Source of the DNA: Onchidella celtica | Lineage: Eukaryota; Mollusca; Gastropoda; Systellommatophora; Onchidiidae | Length of the DNA stretch: 64,000 bases | Direction of reading: 5' to 3' | Assembly (NCBI GenBank): GCA_963931925.1 | Contig: OZ007567.1 | Coordinates: 82,035,186-82,099,185, forward strand | Shown: positions 1-30,829 of the stretch, piece after piece | How positions within the stretch are numbered: the stretch's first letter is position 1 | Layout of the letters: each line of letters opens with the position of its first letter | The notes under the pieces: generated by a model | Seen by the model: only the letters and a program-made list of their open reading frames with translations | What the model was told of the DNA's origin: nothing | The model's database searches: none | Program-made: the position numbers and the translations under genes

Positions 1-611
1 ACGTACGCTATCTGCAACTAATTAAAAAAAATAATTCAAGCTTGTTAAAACTGTATTAGATCAGTTCTAAACCAGCCTCACGGATACGAATATTATGTTT
101 TGAAAGGTTTTCACACGCTACAAAGGCTGAATAAAGCAAAGTACACGACTAGATCATACACAGCAAGAGGTTAGACGAGCGACTACACACGCTGTGTTGT
201 CGTTTAGAAGAGCGGTTTAATACGCTGTGTATAGGCCTACAGCCGTCTGGACGAGCGTTTACATAGCAGCTGTGTATACAGTCGTCTAGACGAGCGGTTA
301 CACACTTTCAAACTTAAAGGGGCAGAAGTAGACATAAAGTGACACCAACTGAATGTGTGCTGTAGAGCTGGCCCACATCTTTACAAAATAATGAGACAAA
401 TCAGAATAAGTTCCTCTGCTAGCTAACGGTAGGCTATACATAATGTACAAAATGGCAGTGTACAACAAGAAATGAAAACAGCCTGCAACAGGCAAGCGAC
501 TATTAAATTGCACACATTGAAAAGGCTGATTATAGATTCGTGCATCTGAAGCCCGTTAGTTGTATGCGTCTATGTTATGACTTCCTCTATTCCTTCAAAT
601 CACACAGTAAT
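1..611. other. Intergenic DNA downstream of the SLC9B-like gene
   Basis: No exon or recognisable element is visible apart from the short degenerate tandem repeat listed separately. The short open frames here show no protein-like composition. Confidence 0.5.
168..306. repeat. Degenerate tandem repeat, three to four units
   Basis: A unit of about 35-50 bases recurs, carrying a TAGACGAGCG core followed by TACACACGCTGTGT. Copies start near 171, 198, 243 and 279, with substitutions and small indels. The core is partly palindromic (GTCGTCTAGACGAG). No function is evident. Confidence 0.5.
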
Positions 612-613
612 AT

Positions 614-1775
614 CATAGATCGTAGAATAGGCCTACCTAGATGATCCACTCCCCGAAAATTGCGTCCTTGCTCGCCCCCCGCGCGCCCTACGCGAATGCG
701 CGGAGTCAGGCACTGCTCTGTTCAATGGCGACTTCCGATACAAAGAGGCGCTCAAAAAGTCAGGAGCTATCGGATGCACTAATTCAAAACAGCATCATCC
801 GAATCTTTCCTTCTTTAGATTATCTAAAGATCATAACCGCTAAAAGGTAACAATAACATTCATTTCGTTGATCTAAGGATAATTACTTCCCTAAAATATC
901 TAGTCCAGTCAAGATCTCTACTTGCGAACAGCATTAGGTCCCATTCATGCCTTTTAATGGCCTTGACATAATGTGTCAGCCTGTAACCGACATCTAGAGT
1001 AGATGATTGTTTGTGTTTGTTGTTTTTTTCGCCAATCCTTCACTAGAGTTGGATTAAAGAGGAGCAGAAAAAACCCTGAAACTCACTTACTGCTAAAGTT
1101 AAGCCTCATGTGTTTCATAAGCAATGTTTGAACTGTCATTGGTTGTTTTAATTAGGTCTAATGTTTTATAGTTTACTTGCTCTTCGTAATAATTTGTCTT
1201 TTTGCCCATCTTCTTTTTGCCAATTTACCAAGTTCAAGAGTTGATTCTTCTTCTTTCGATACCAGTCTTTGTCCTCAGTGGATTTTCCCCCCATCTTTCA
1301 TTATTCTTATTATTTTTATTTTGGCATGCTTTCATTCGATTTTTTACTGTCCTGTTTTCTCATATGCCATACATGCTTGATCATGAAATATTTAAACAAC
1401 CCCTGCACTCAGATTCGTAACCTCACGCCCTTATAACAAGTCACTAATTTGTTGTCAGTGTTCTAGATCTGTAAAATCAGTGCGTTAATTATTGATATTA
1501 TCGCACATACAGACAGCTTTAATGTTACGGATGTGAGAGAGAGAGAGAGAGAAAGACAGAGAAATCGAGAGAAAGAGAAGGAGAGAGAGGATGTAGAAGA
1601 CAAGAAATGATAGATCGCTAACATAAGCCTTGGTTTAGAGTACGCCTTGTGTCTCGGGTAAGCCAACGGGATCGCTTTCCGCGCAAATAGGTCTCGAGCT
1701 GGCTGTGCCGCGCGGACGTTTTAACAACAAAGGCGAAGATGGGAGTGGATCATCTAGGTATTCCACGATCTATGG
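614..1775. mobile_element. Candidate TIR DNA transposon or MITE, about 1.16 kb
   Basis: A perfect 18-base inverted pair (CCTAGATGATCCACTCCC at about 635 and its complement at about 1740) is extended outward by further matching sequence (CATAGATCGT.GAATA on both sides). The left side has a 5-base insertion between the two blocks. Inverted termini of about 35-45 bases roughly 1.1 kb apart point to a DNA transposon. The interior has two GC-rich patches and a GA-rich microsatellite (about 1533-1590), and no transposase is visible. Target-site duplications could not be fixed. Confidence 0.45.
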
Positions 1776-1785
1776 TAATATTATA

Positions 1786-2838
1786 ACAATTATTGCAGTA
1801 TTTTCTTGACCAGCTGAAACCATATGGATGAAACACTGTGGAGTGCAGAAACTGTGGGTCTCTTTTGGCAAATCAAGAAAAAGACCCAAAAAAAAACAAC
1901 AATCGTTACTTGTTCATGATCTATCAACAAGTTTAGTCTGGGAACATCATAGTTCACAGGACGCAGCTTTCACACCTTCGTCTGTTGTGGTACTGTTGTG
2001 TAAGCCTACTGCAGCTAGAGGGAAAGGGAAACATTCATTTTTTCAGACATAAAAGTTTTTTTTCCAGATGCACCAGAAATCTGTGCAAGGCTGAGCAGAA
2101 TGCTCGGTGCATGTTGATGATACTGACATCCAGAAGACAAAGAGATTGTATGAAGGTATTCCTTAGTTATAAATGTTGACGGTGCGAGGAAAGCCCCCCT
2201 TATAATAATAATGCACAAAATCACAGTTTGACTTTTCGCCACCAATAAGAGCAGGCCTGTGGCAGCACATCTACAGAATAGCTCACCAAGGCGGTATTAT
2301 CAGGAGCCAAACTCTTGTTGGTAAAGAAGAAAAAAACAACAACACGTGCAGATCATCTGCATTCTCGCCGTGACGGATAAGTGCATTCATGTGAAATATT
2401 TTTCTTGGTGATTCTATTACGCCACAGACACGTACACGGATGAATTCATGGTCCATACTTGGCTCCTGTGTGGACGCTATAACCTTGGCCCTATCATGAA
2501 ATCGAACAAATGTATTCTATGCATGCATATATGACAACTCTATTTTGTCAAGTATACCGTAGGGGAAACTTCTTGCAGAATTTTTCATTTTGTACCATCG
2601 AGGAAGGAGACGTACAATATTTCAGTTATTTACAACTAAAAACGAAAATGTGTGAATGATAAGGAGTGCTATTCAGCTAAAACAGTTGGCTCCCCCTCAT
2701 TGTAAAATTAGGTCCTTCGCACTTTGTGCGGTTTCAGAATAGGGCCAGTGGTACAATTATCTATTTTCGTGCTAAAGCCATGTTTCTTTTTGAGTAGGTC
2801 GTTTCGATGAAACAATTTTACCAAAAGCCTTTCCACAG
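1786..2838. other. Non-coding stretch, nothing recognised
   Basis: Only short unrelated open frames are present. I see no family signature, RNA gene or repeat with a partner elsewhere in the window. Confidence 0.4.
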
Positions 2839-2919
2839 GTCGGCAATTTGGCACGTGGCATGTCTGCCAGGGAGACATATCTTGACAAGGTCAGGTTGAA
2901 GACGCTGTATGAAAAGCAG
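2839..2919 (+). CDS. Possible isolated internal exon, unknown product
   Basis: An 81-base open segment (27 codons) lies between a good acceptor (TTTCCACAG) and a donor (GTAATA). It would encode a basic helical peptide containing ARGMSARETYLDKVRLK. Its composition looks protein-like, but no neighbouring exon or family was identified, so it could be a host exon, a transposon exon or chance. Confidence 0.2.
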
Positions 2920-3540
2920 GTAATAGAGCCTGTAACTTGTAAGCAAAATGGAGTGGTCAATCGTCTTCTCTTTCTGTCTGTACACACTACCATGACGAAC
3001 GCAGTCTCAAATCAGGCAGTTTACCTGCGGTTGTATCGTTCCTTGACATTTTTTTTTATCACTTCGAACATGGCTGGTGTCGCCTTTACGTGGGTGGACG
3101 TGTGAATACGGCCTCAGGAGTTTCTGAACGACAAATCACAGTACCGAGCTGCAAGTTGATCAGTTAGTTCATCGCCTGCCTGTACGCTAGAATTGTGCCT
3201 CACTCATTATTTCTGAAGTTGTCATTATATCGGGCCCTCATGTCCTCAGGATCATCGACATTCAGCATTGATGTTGTGACGTCATAATGTGGCGCTTCAA
3301 AGGATCGCTGGCGAGACCCAGTAATCGTGGATGTCCAATATCGGTACCAAATCAGGCATTGCTCAATTCTCGCCTCCATTGAAAAAAAAACCAACAAAAA
3401 AACCTTAACTGACATTAATTAGCAGCATCAACTGGAAATAAAGTCAATGGCTGTCTAACAACTCAAATCAGCAATAAAATTTTGTATATATTGAACAAAG
3501 GTTGGACACTCTTGCGTACAACTGACACTTGGGCCATTTT
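2920..3540. other. Non-coding stretch, nothing recognised
   Basis: No repeat partner, exon or RNA gene is recognised here. Confidence 0.35.
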
Positions 3541-3850
3541 TAAGGTTATTGATTTGTTAAACTATGTTGATAATGAATGAAAATGGTTGGTAAGGACAAG
3601 GATAAGTCGATTATAACAATTGTAGCTGTAGTCTCGACGCTTTTGTGACGAGGAAGTGAAATTATAGATTATTAGATTGTAGGCCACCATCTTAGATTTT
3701 GCCGCCATACTGGATTTTTTTTTTTCGTGGTCAACACATTATTTTCAAACACTATCATATGAAGAACGTTTGTGCCAAGTCTCATGTTTCTATCATTTTA
3801 TGAACGATTGTTCCAAAATATTATTATCAAACCCACTACAATGACGTCAA
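3541..3850. repeat. Direct repeat copy 1, about 300 bases
   Basis: This segment is similar to 4262-4560. Both carry a CATCTT(G/A)(A/G)ATTTTGCCGCCAT block, then TCGTGGTCAACACATTATT, a CAAACACTATCAT block and ACGATTGTTCCA in the same order and orientation. The two lie about 700 bases apart, indicating an old local duplication or two copies of one dispersed family. Confidence 0.6.
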
Positions 3851-4261
3851 GACACTAATTTGCCTTCGGCTCATTTTGGTGACCTATTTTATCTGTCAGT
3901 TACAGAAAAAGCGCGTTAGGCACCCATATAAAACATGGGTATATCAAAATACGAGTGTTAAATAATATTCATACCAAGTATTGTGCTGAATATTTTGTTC
4001 TGGAGTTTTGAAAAGTAGTAAAATCTGTTGTCCGGGCTGACATTTTCTGGGCCGAGGACTGAGCTAATTATGTCGCCATCTTGAATTAAAAAAAAAAAAT
4101 TTGTTAAAGGTTATCATATTTAGTTGTTACATCAATTTACATAATTTTTAATATGTGTTCATGAGAATTGTAATATTAATCTTTCTGAAAGTCGGCATTT
4201 TCTAACAATTAGTGGGAGACAGTACCGGTACATTGGTCGGAGGTCATCTTGTATGTTCCTG

Positions 4262-4560
4262 CCATATTGAAAATTTTCAAGGTTATTATGTTGTCAACGA
4301 ATGAAACAGGCTTGATAATAACAAATGTTTGTCAGTTACTGGCTATAAACCCGATGCTTTGCAGACAAGGAACAGACAATGTGTAGGTATTTGCATTGTT
4401 TGGCGGCCATCTTGAATTTTGCCGCCATATTGGATTTTTCTTCGTGGTCAACACATTATTCTCAAACACTATCATAAGGAGAATGTTCGTGACAAGTTTC
4501 ATGTTTCTATCTTTTTTTTTTTTTAACGATTGTTCCACTTATCAAGCCCACTATAGGGAT
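4262..4560. repeat. Direct repeat copy 2, about 300 bases
   Basis: Partner of 3541-3850, with the same ordered blocks and scattered substitutions. No coding potential is visible. Confidence 0.6.
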
Positions 4561-4772
4561 CATCAAAGTACGTAGAGTTACCTGAACACTCTTTGGGATC
4601 ACTCATGCATGCGTGCACTACCGGCACTCCACTCTTGGTAGGGGAAATTTAATCATTTTCAACGATATTCAATTGCTGGTCAGTTATTTGGTTCCGGGGT
4701 CAAATCGTACAGCCTATACTTCAAAAGAAAGAACAAACTAGGTGGTCAAACGAACAAAAACATCGGCAACCA

Positions 4773-4928
4773 ACAAAAGAAATCAGACAGAGTACAGATG
4801 TTTTTGAAGAGCCATTCAGATTATCGCGTGCCAAACTTCTTGCAGCTCTGTTTGCAGATGATTCAATTACAGACAAACGGACTCGGCAAATTCTTAAAAG
4901 AAATAAGTGTATAAAGACAAGGAAATGA
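4773..4928 (+). other. Short protein-like open frame, unknown
   Basis: The frame ends at a TGA at 4926-4928 and includes LSRAKLLAALFADDSITDKR, an alternating helical, charged composition that looks like real protein. It starts without a clear ATG or splice site. It may be a decayed transposon or exon fragment abutting the repeat at 4960. Confidence 0.2.
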
Positions 4929-4959
4929 AGGTATATGAGTGTGACAAGATATTTTTGTT

Positions 4960-5170
4960 TTGGGTTTTTTGGCGGGTTTTACTTGTTAATACAGCTCGAC
5001 AGGAACTGTCAAGCGATAACATTCATACAGTTCATGCCAGAGCTGTGAAGCTGTTTCTACGGTCAAAGGAAGAACATACGTCTATTGTGGGGCACAAAAG
5101 ACGTTTATTAATGCACAGCACCCGCTTTCAGCTGGGTGAAGAGTCACAGTCTTTTGTGCCAGTTGAGAAC
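4960..5170. repeat. Dispersed repeat copy, shared with 16245-16440
   Basis: The two segments share ordered blocks: a GGGTTTTAC start, a TGTCAAGC block, then TCTATTGTGGG.CACA.AAGACGTTTAT. The family is unclassified and no termini were found. Confidence 0.55.
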
Positions 5171-5477
5171 TTCAGTTTCTCGGCGGCTTCAGCTAAGGCT
5201 CTTGTCCCCCTGCAGTCTTTGGTGATGTTTTTTCGGTCTTCAATTTAGGAGGTTCGCTGCCCTAGGCATTTACAGCTCACTTCTCTTGTTGTTGATTCTT
5301 TGTGCTGTCGTGGTAGGGATTCGTTTTTTTTGTTTTTTTTTACTAATTTTGCCAGGGGAGCGACCTTGTTCGATCTGCTGCTTTCGACTTTGACCCAAAC
5401 TAACTCCAGCACCCGCTGCAGACATATGACAACAGTATTCCAGCAATGGTGTAACAGAGGAAGGTGCAATCATATCA

Positions 5478-5487
5478 TTTATTTATT
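5478..5487 (-). terminator. Polyadenylation signal of the SLC9B-like gene
   Basis: Two overlapping AATAAA hexamers on the minus strand lie about 120 bases beyond the stop codon of the antiporter gene. They are the first good poly(A) signal downstream. Confidence 0.55.
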
Positions 5488-5605
5488 AAAATAATGTAAC
5501 ATGAAAAATAATACATGTAAAAATAACAATGGCTAGCGTGCTCTACTTTTTTATGCTCAAAAATTTCTTTTATGCTCAAAGATTTCTTTCCCATGTACAA
5601 TAGTA

Positions 5606-26846
<21,241 letters not shown>

Positions 26847-27459
26847 TTTTCACCGTCAAAATCTACTGATATTCGCAGAAACTTGGCTACCTTTTATGAA
26901 TTCTCTAATCTCTTTGATCTTCATGCGCCGGGAACCAACAGCACCAAAACCAGACTACTTTTGCCTATCACGACTAGGCCTACATGTATCGATATCAGCG
27001 CCTACGTACCCTGACCCATTATTTCCTACTCCCTCTCCTCGGCCCAAACTCTATGAAGTGTACGTGAAAAAACAACATCAACAACAAAACTTCTTTTTCC
27101 CATAAACGCAATCAGCCATTAAATTAAAAATGTTTCTGATGCATTTGTCTGTAAGAAAAAATAATTGACCATTACTTCAGAATAGCGTTTGATTATTTGA
27201 ACCAAAATCTTTAAGAGTTGTCTCTAGAGCGGCCTTTCAATGTCTTTAGACCACTCTGTTCTATGTTTCAGGAGGAATGAATAACCAATAAGCAATTATT
27301 GGCGTTTGCATTCTTTCTTTTCACTTTGCCTGCATATTTCTCAAACTTTGACATCTGATTTTGTATTCTGCAATACAAAGATGAATTGTTCAACAATATT
27401 GTGTGAAAAACGATTTTCATGACCTATCGCATCAAGGCTACACAAACAGAGTGGCATAT
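26847..27459. promoter_or_regulatory. Probable 5' UTR and promoter region of the SLC9B-like gene
   Basis: Assigned only by position, upstream of the likely start codon on the minus strand. No TATA box or CpG island stands out. Confidence 0.25.
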
Positions 27460-27970
27460 CGTCATGGTGCTGCCAATATTGCCCAACTCATTTTTTGACT
27501 TTTTGAGAAAATCAAATTTAAGTGATTGACAGCCACAAAACTAAACATTTAAACCAAAATATAGGCTTGTTCCTATTTAACAACCATAATACTACTATGT
27601 GCATACTATTTTTTTATTTCTCCTCAAAATTATGGGATAATATATATATGATTTAGGCAATTTTGGCACATGAAAAACCTGAGTTGGGCAAAATTGGTTA
27701 TTACGAAAATGAGTTAGGCAATCTTGACACACACAAAATCTGAGTTAGGCAACATTTTTGTTGACTTTGCAGAGTACTTTAGAGGACACAATTTTCATTA
27801 ATTATGTTTATTTTGACCACATACACTTACATACAGGCATCACCCAGACAAAGCCAACATATTTTGAAAACATTTTAATTCTTTTAATAAAACAATGCAC
27901 ATAAGGAGTCTTCCATTTTGCTCTTATTCTTTTCCATCTATGTCCATTATTAAACACCATTTTACGTAAA

Positions 27971-28267
27971 ATGAGAGAATGTTCAAGAACAACCAGTTTC
28001 ATTCAATCAGAAATAAACAAATTACAAAAATTGAATTTACATAGGCAGCCAATCCTTTTCCTAGTTAAAAACTATTATGGACAGCTGTACACAAATAAAG
28101 ACCCAGTGCAAAATACGAATGAAATTAGTGACGAAAATATCAGTTATGACAACATGCCAAAATTAACAGCCGATCAAAAGGAAGAATTAGAAAAAGAAAT
28201 AACTTTGGCTGAACTACGCTACCTTTTAATAAAGTATGAAAAACAACAACGGCACATAAATTTGTAG
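27971..28267 (+). pseudogene. LINE ORF2 fragment (L1/Tx1-like linker region)
   Basis: A 98-residue open frame with YYGQLYTNKDP..., LTADQKEELEKEITLAEL. It resembles the segment between endonuclease and RT in L1-like ORF2 proteins, where the following K(S/G)PGPDG motif is missing. It is cut off by the tandem repeat to its right. Confidence 0.45.
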
Positions 28268-28284
28268 GCATAAAATATGTAGCC

Positions 28285-28515
28285 TATAACATTTCTTGAA
28301 TAACATGAAGTAACTACAACTTCGTAAATTAAGATGAAGTAACTTTAACGTCGTGAATAACATGAAGTAGCTTTATATGTGAATAAAATGAAATCACTTT
28401 AACTTAACGCTTAACTTGGCGTCTAATTAAACACAGAAAGTGATGAATAACACGAAGTAACTTAAACTTCTTGAACAACATTACGAGTAAGTACCGTAAC
28501 TTTAACTATCACTTA
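28285..28515. repeat. Degenerate tandem repeat, GAATAACATGAAGTAACTTT unit
   Basis: About seven imperfect copies of a 28-35 base unit containing (A)TGAAGTAACTTTAAC, strongly diverged from each other. They lie inside the 27460-29167 element. Confidence 0.65.
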
Positions 28516-28566
28516 AAATAAAACCCAGAAAGTACACAGGCACTTTGTTGATAGCTTCCAGTCTGT

Positions 28567-28962
28567 TTATTCATTGGGTAAATTGTCAAAGAAATGGTGG
28601 ACATTTTCTGGCATGACTGATTTCATAGCTTGTAAATCTTGGAACTTTCTCTTTGTGATGGCCCGTCTTTCTGTAAAAAGGGGTATCCAACGCTTCCTGT
28701 CTGCAGTAAGTCTGTTTGGTAGTTCCTGCCAGTCGTCCAACCATTCCAGTTTGTAGAAGATATGTGCTCCTGCATCATCAAATGAATATCTGTAGGCACA
28801 AACATCTGACACCGTGGGGTCACCTGCCTTCTTTCCTGGACGAACAGATTTCACATAGTCACCCGACAACTTCTTAGCCTCAGAAAACAGGACCTCAGTC
28901 ACTTTGTAGGCAGATGGAGTCTCTCTGGCCATTTCCATTGCCAGCATGTAATACACTGGAGC
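28567..28962 (-). CDS. Unidentified ORF inside a TIR element
   Basis: An open minus-strand frame of about 130 residues follows an acceptor-like AATACTGCAG at 28963 and ends in a stop at 28567. It contains EAKKLSGDYVKSVRPGKKAG, SFDDAGAHIFYKLEWLDDW and an ITKRKFQDLQAMKSVMPENV tail ending HHFFDNLP. The composition is protein-like, with no frameshift over 390 bases, although its surroundings are decayed. I do not recognise the family. It may be the last exon of a transposon protein or captured host sequence. Confidence 0.5.
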   Translation of the reverse strand, partial: APVYYMLAMEMARETPSAYKVTEVLFSEAKKLSGDYVKSVRPGKKAGDPTVSDVCAYRYSFDDAGAHIFYKLEWLDDWQELPNRLTADRKRWIPLFTERRAITKRKFQDLQAMKSVMPENVHHFFDNLPNE

Positions 28963-29167
28963 CTGCAGTATTGGCTCTGGGGTTAAGACTGCCTAACTCC
29001 ATTGTTTATGTTGGGCAGTATTAGAAATGGCGGTTTTTTCAAAAATGGCGCGGCACCTTACAAAACTTTTTTGATCAGAAGGAGCGGGAAGATGAGCTTT
29101 GTCTAAAAATGGCCTTATTCCATTTTTGCCTAAGTCTGACTTAGGCAATATTGGAAGCACCATGACG

Positions 29168-30736
29168 AATGTAGCAAAAAGAAATAAAAATTATTTGTAG
29201 CAAAGCCTTGCATGAGACAATACGGGGACGATGCAATAAAACCCAAAGGAAAAGGAAAGTTTACAACACTATATATGCGTCCAGAGTGATATTATAAATT
29301 TATGACACTGACAAAATTTAAAAACACACAAACACACAAATCTGTGGGGTCGCAGCAGGGCTTGAAGCAAAGTCAAAATATGGCAAAGAGTAAGAGTTGT
29401 GTGTAATTATATCTCGTGTAAGAAATAATACAGGAATGGTACAATAAAACGCAAAGGAAATGAAAAGAATACAACACACACACACACACACAAAAAAGGT
29501 ATGCGACCTATGGTGTATAGCCGGATAAAACAGTTTGGTCAGCCTATAGTAAAAATCTGGACAAGGAGGCGGCGTTTTCAAAATGGACGACTCCATATCT
29601 ATTGAGGAGATAAGGAAGTGAGAATACATAGGAAAAAATTCAAATCAAAGGACTTCTCATTTAACCGTATTATTGTATAATTCTTCTATGGAGTGTGAAA
29701 TGCTGCAAAGGAGCTGGATTATTGCAGTGGATATTAGATCTATCTTAGTCTTACTCTTAGTGTATCACTATCAGTCTGGACCTGAGAGTCTGGTGCATTG
29801 TCTAGATATCTACTCTAGGCTAGACTAGTACTTCGCATGATCTCCCCATCCCATATTGGGCAAAGAGAAAAAGTTGTAAGATCCATGTAGATGTATGTAG
29901 TTGTATGTAGCAAAGCGACGTTGAGTCGCATATACTATAGTGCAGTTGGGGAATCGTCTTATAGACGAACCAACTATAAAAGAAGAAGAACTCTTTCTTT
30001 TTGCCAAATTTTGACATTGCTTAGATCTATACTTTTATAGCCTGCTGCAACCCTATAGTTTTTCTGTGGTTTTTATAATATCTCGTCAATTGGCATAGAA
30101 TCCCCGATGAGGATCACTCTTTTTTACGGGGGACAGCGACCTGGGACATGGAAACATGCGTGGCGCGGTCAGCTTGACCCACCCATGTTTGCCCACACAT
30201 CGTTGTGAACATTTGGGAACTGGACACCGTATACGTGTGCCTGGCACAGAGTAAGGGTTTTAAAGTGACCACAACAGACTGTACGAGTCGGGGAGAAATT
30301 CGCCATATATGCCTCTACAGTACATTTTTGCAGACATCTGCGAATAAGATAATCTAGGAGTCTGAAATCTGCAAAAATACAATTCTGATCTTATTCGTAG
30401 ATCTATAGACTGGGTTTCTTGGTTTCATGATATTTATTTGAGAAGAGTTCCTTCATTTGTCCTCAGGGTGTGCAGTGGCAAGCATCTTTGCCTGTCATGT
30501 GAGAGACCAAGGTGGTGAAAAAGCTGTGATTCTTCATGAAATTTAATGAAAAATTGAAAAAGATAATTGAAAATAGTTCCTAGTCCTACTTAATTTAGAT
30601 GTACCGTAGTATTATTAGCCATTTATAAGAACTTCTGCAAAATGTAAACAGTCTACATCTAGATGTACATCACTACATGTCATGAAGACTATGGATGATA
30701 TTTGGTAACCATATAATCATATTCTACACTTTCAGA
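29168..30736. other. Intergenic DNA between the two long host genes
   Basis: Holds two copies of the TTTTGACTTTGCTT repeat (about 29335-29480 inverted and 29985-30085) and a short stretch related to the TTAA MITE (30148-30180, GCGTGGCGCGGTCAGCTTGACC core). A TTTCAG acceptor lies just before the ATG at 30737, so a 5' UTR exon of the plus-strand gene may lie here but was not located. Confidence 0.4.
29335..29480 (-). repeat. Dispersed repeat, TTTTGACTTTGCTT family, inverted copy
   Basis: Reverse-complement match to 17870-18016, including the CTGCTGCGACCCCACAG block. Confidence 0.5.
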
Positions 30737-30829
30737 ATGAATTCAGCTATATCAGAAGTTGCATCCAAACACTGTAACCTTCATGGGGTTGACGAAAGCG
30801 TTTATGAGCGTTTGCTGAAATATATGCAA
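30737..30829 (+). CDS. Coiled-coil gene exon 1
   Basis: 31 codons from ATG. The TTTCAG acceptor one base before the ATG implies an upstream 5' UTR exon. Donor GTGAGT, phase 0. Confidence 0.65.

Larger units (their letters stand above)
27460..29167. mobile_element. TIR DNA transposon, about 1.7 kb, with unidentified ORF
   Basis: Terminal 31-base inverted repeats (27460-27490 and 29137-29167) match at 28 positions, starting CGTCATGGTGCT and continuing CCAATATTGCC. Inside the left end, a GAGTTAGGCAA..TTG motif recurs (about 27680, 27712 and 27742), and related copies lie inside the right end (about 28985-29010). Such subterminal repeats are typical transposase-binding arrays. The interior holds a LINE-like fragment, a decayed tandem repeat and a minus-strand ORF. 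No DDE transposase is recognised and no clear target duplication is seen. Confidence 0.6.
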
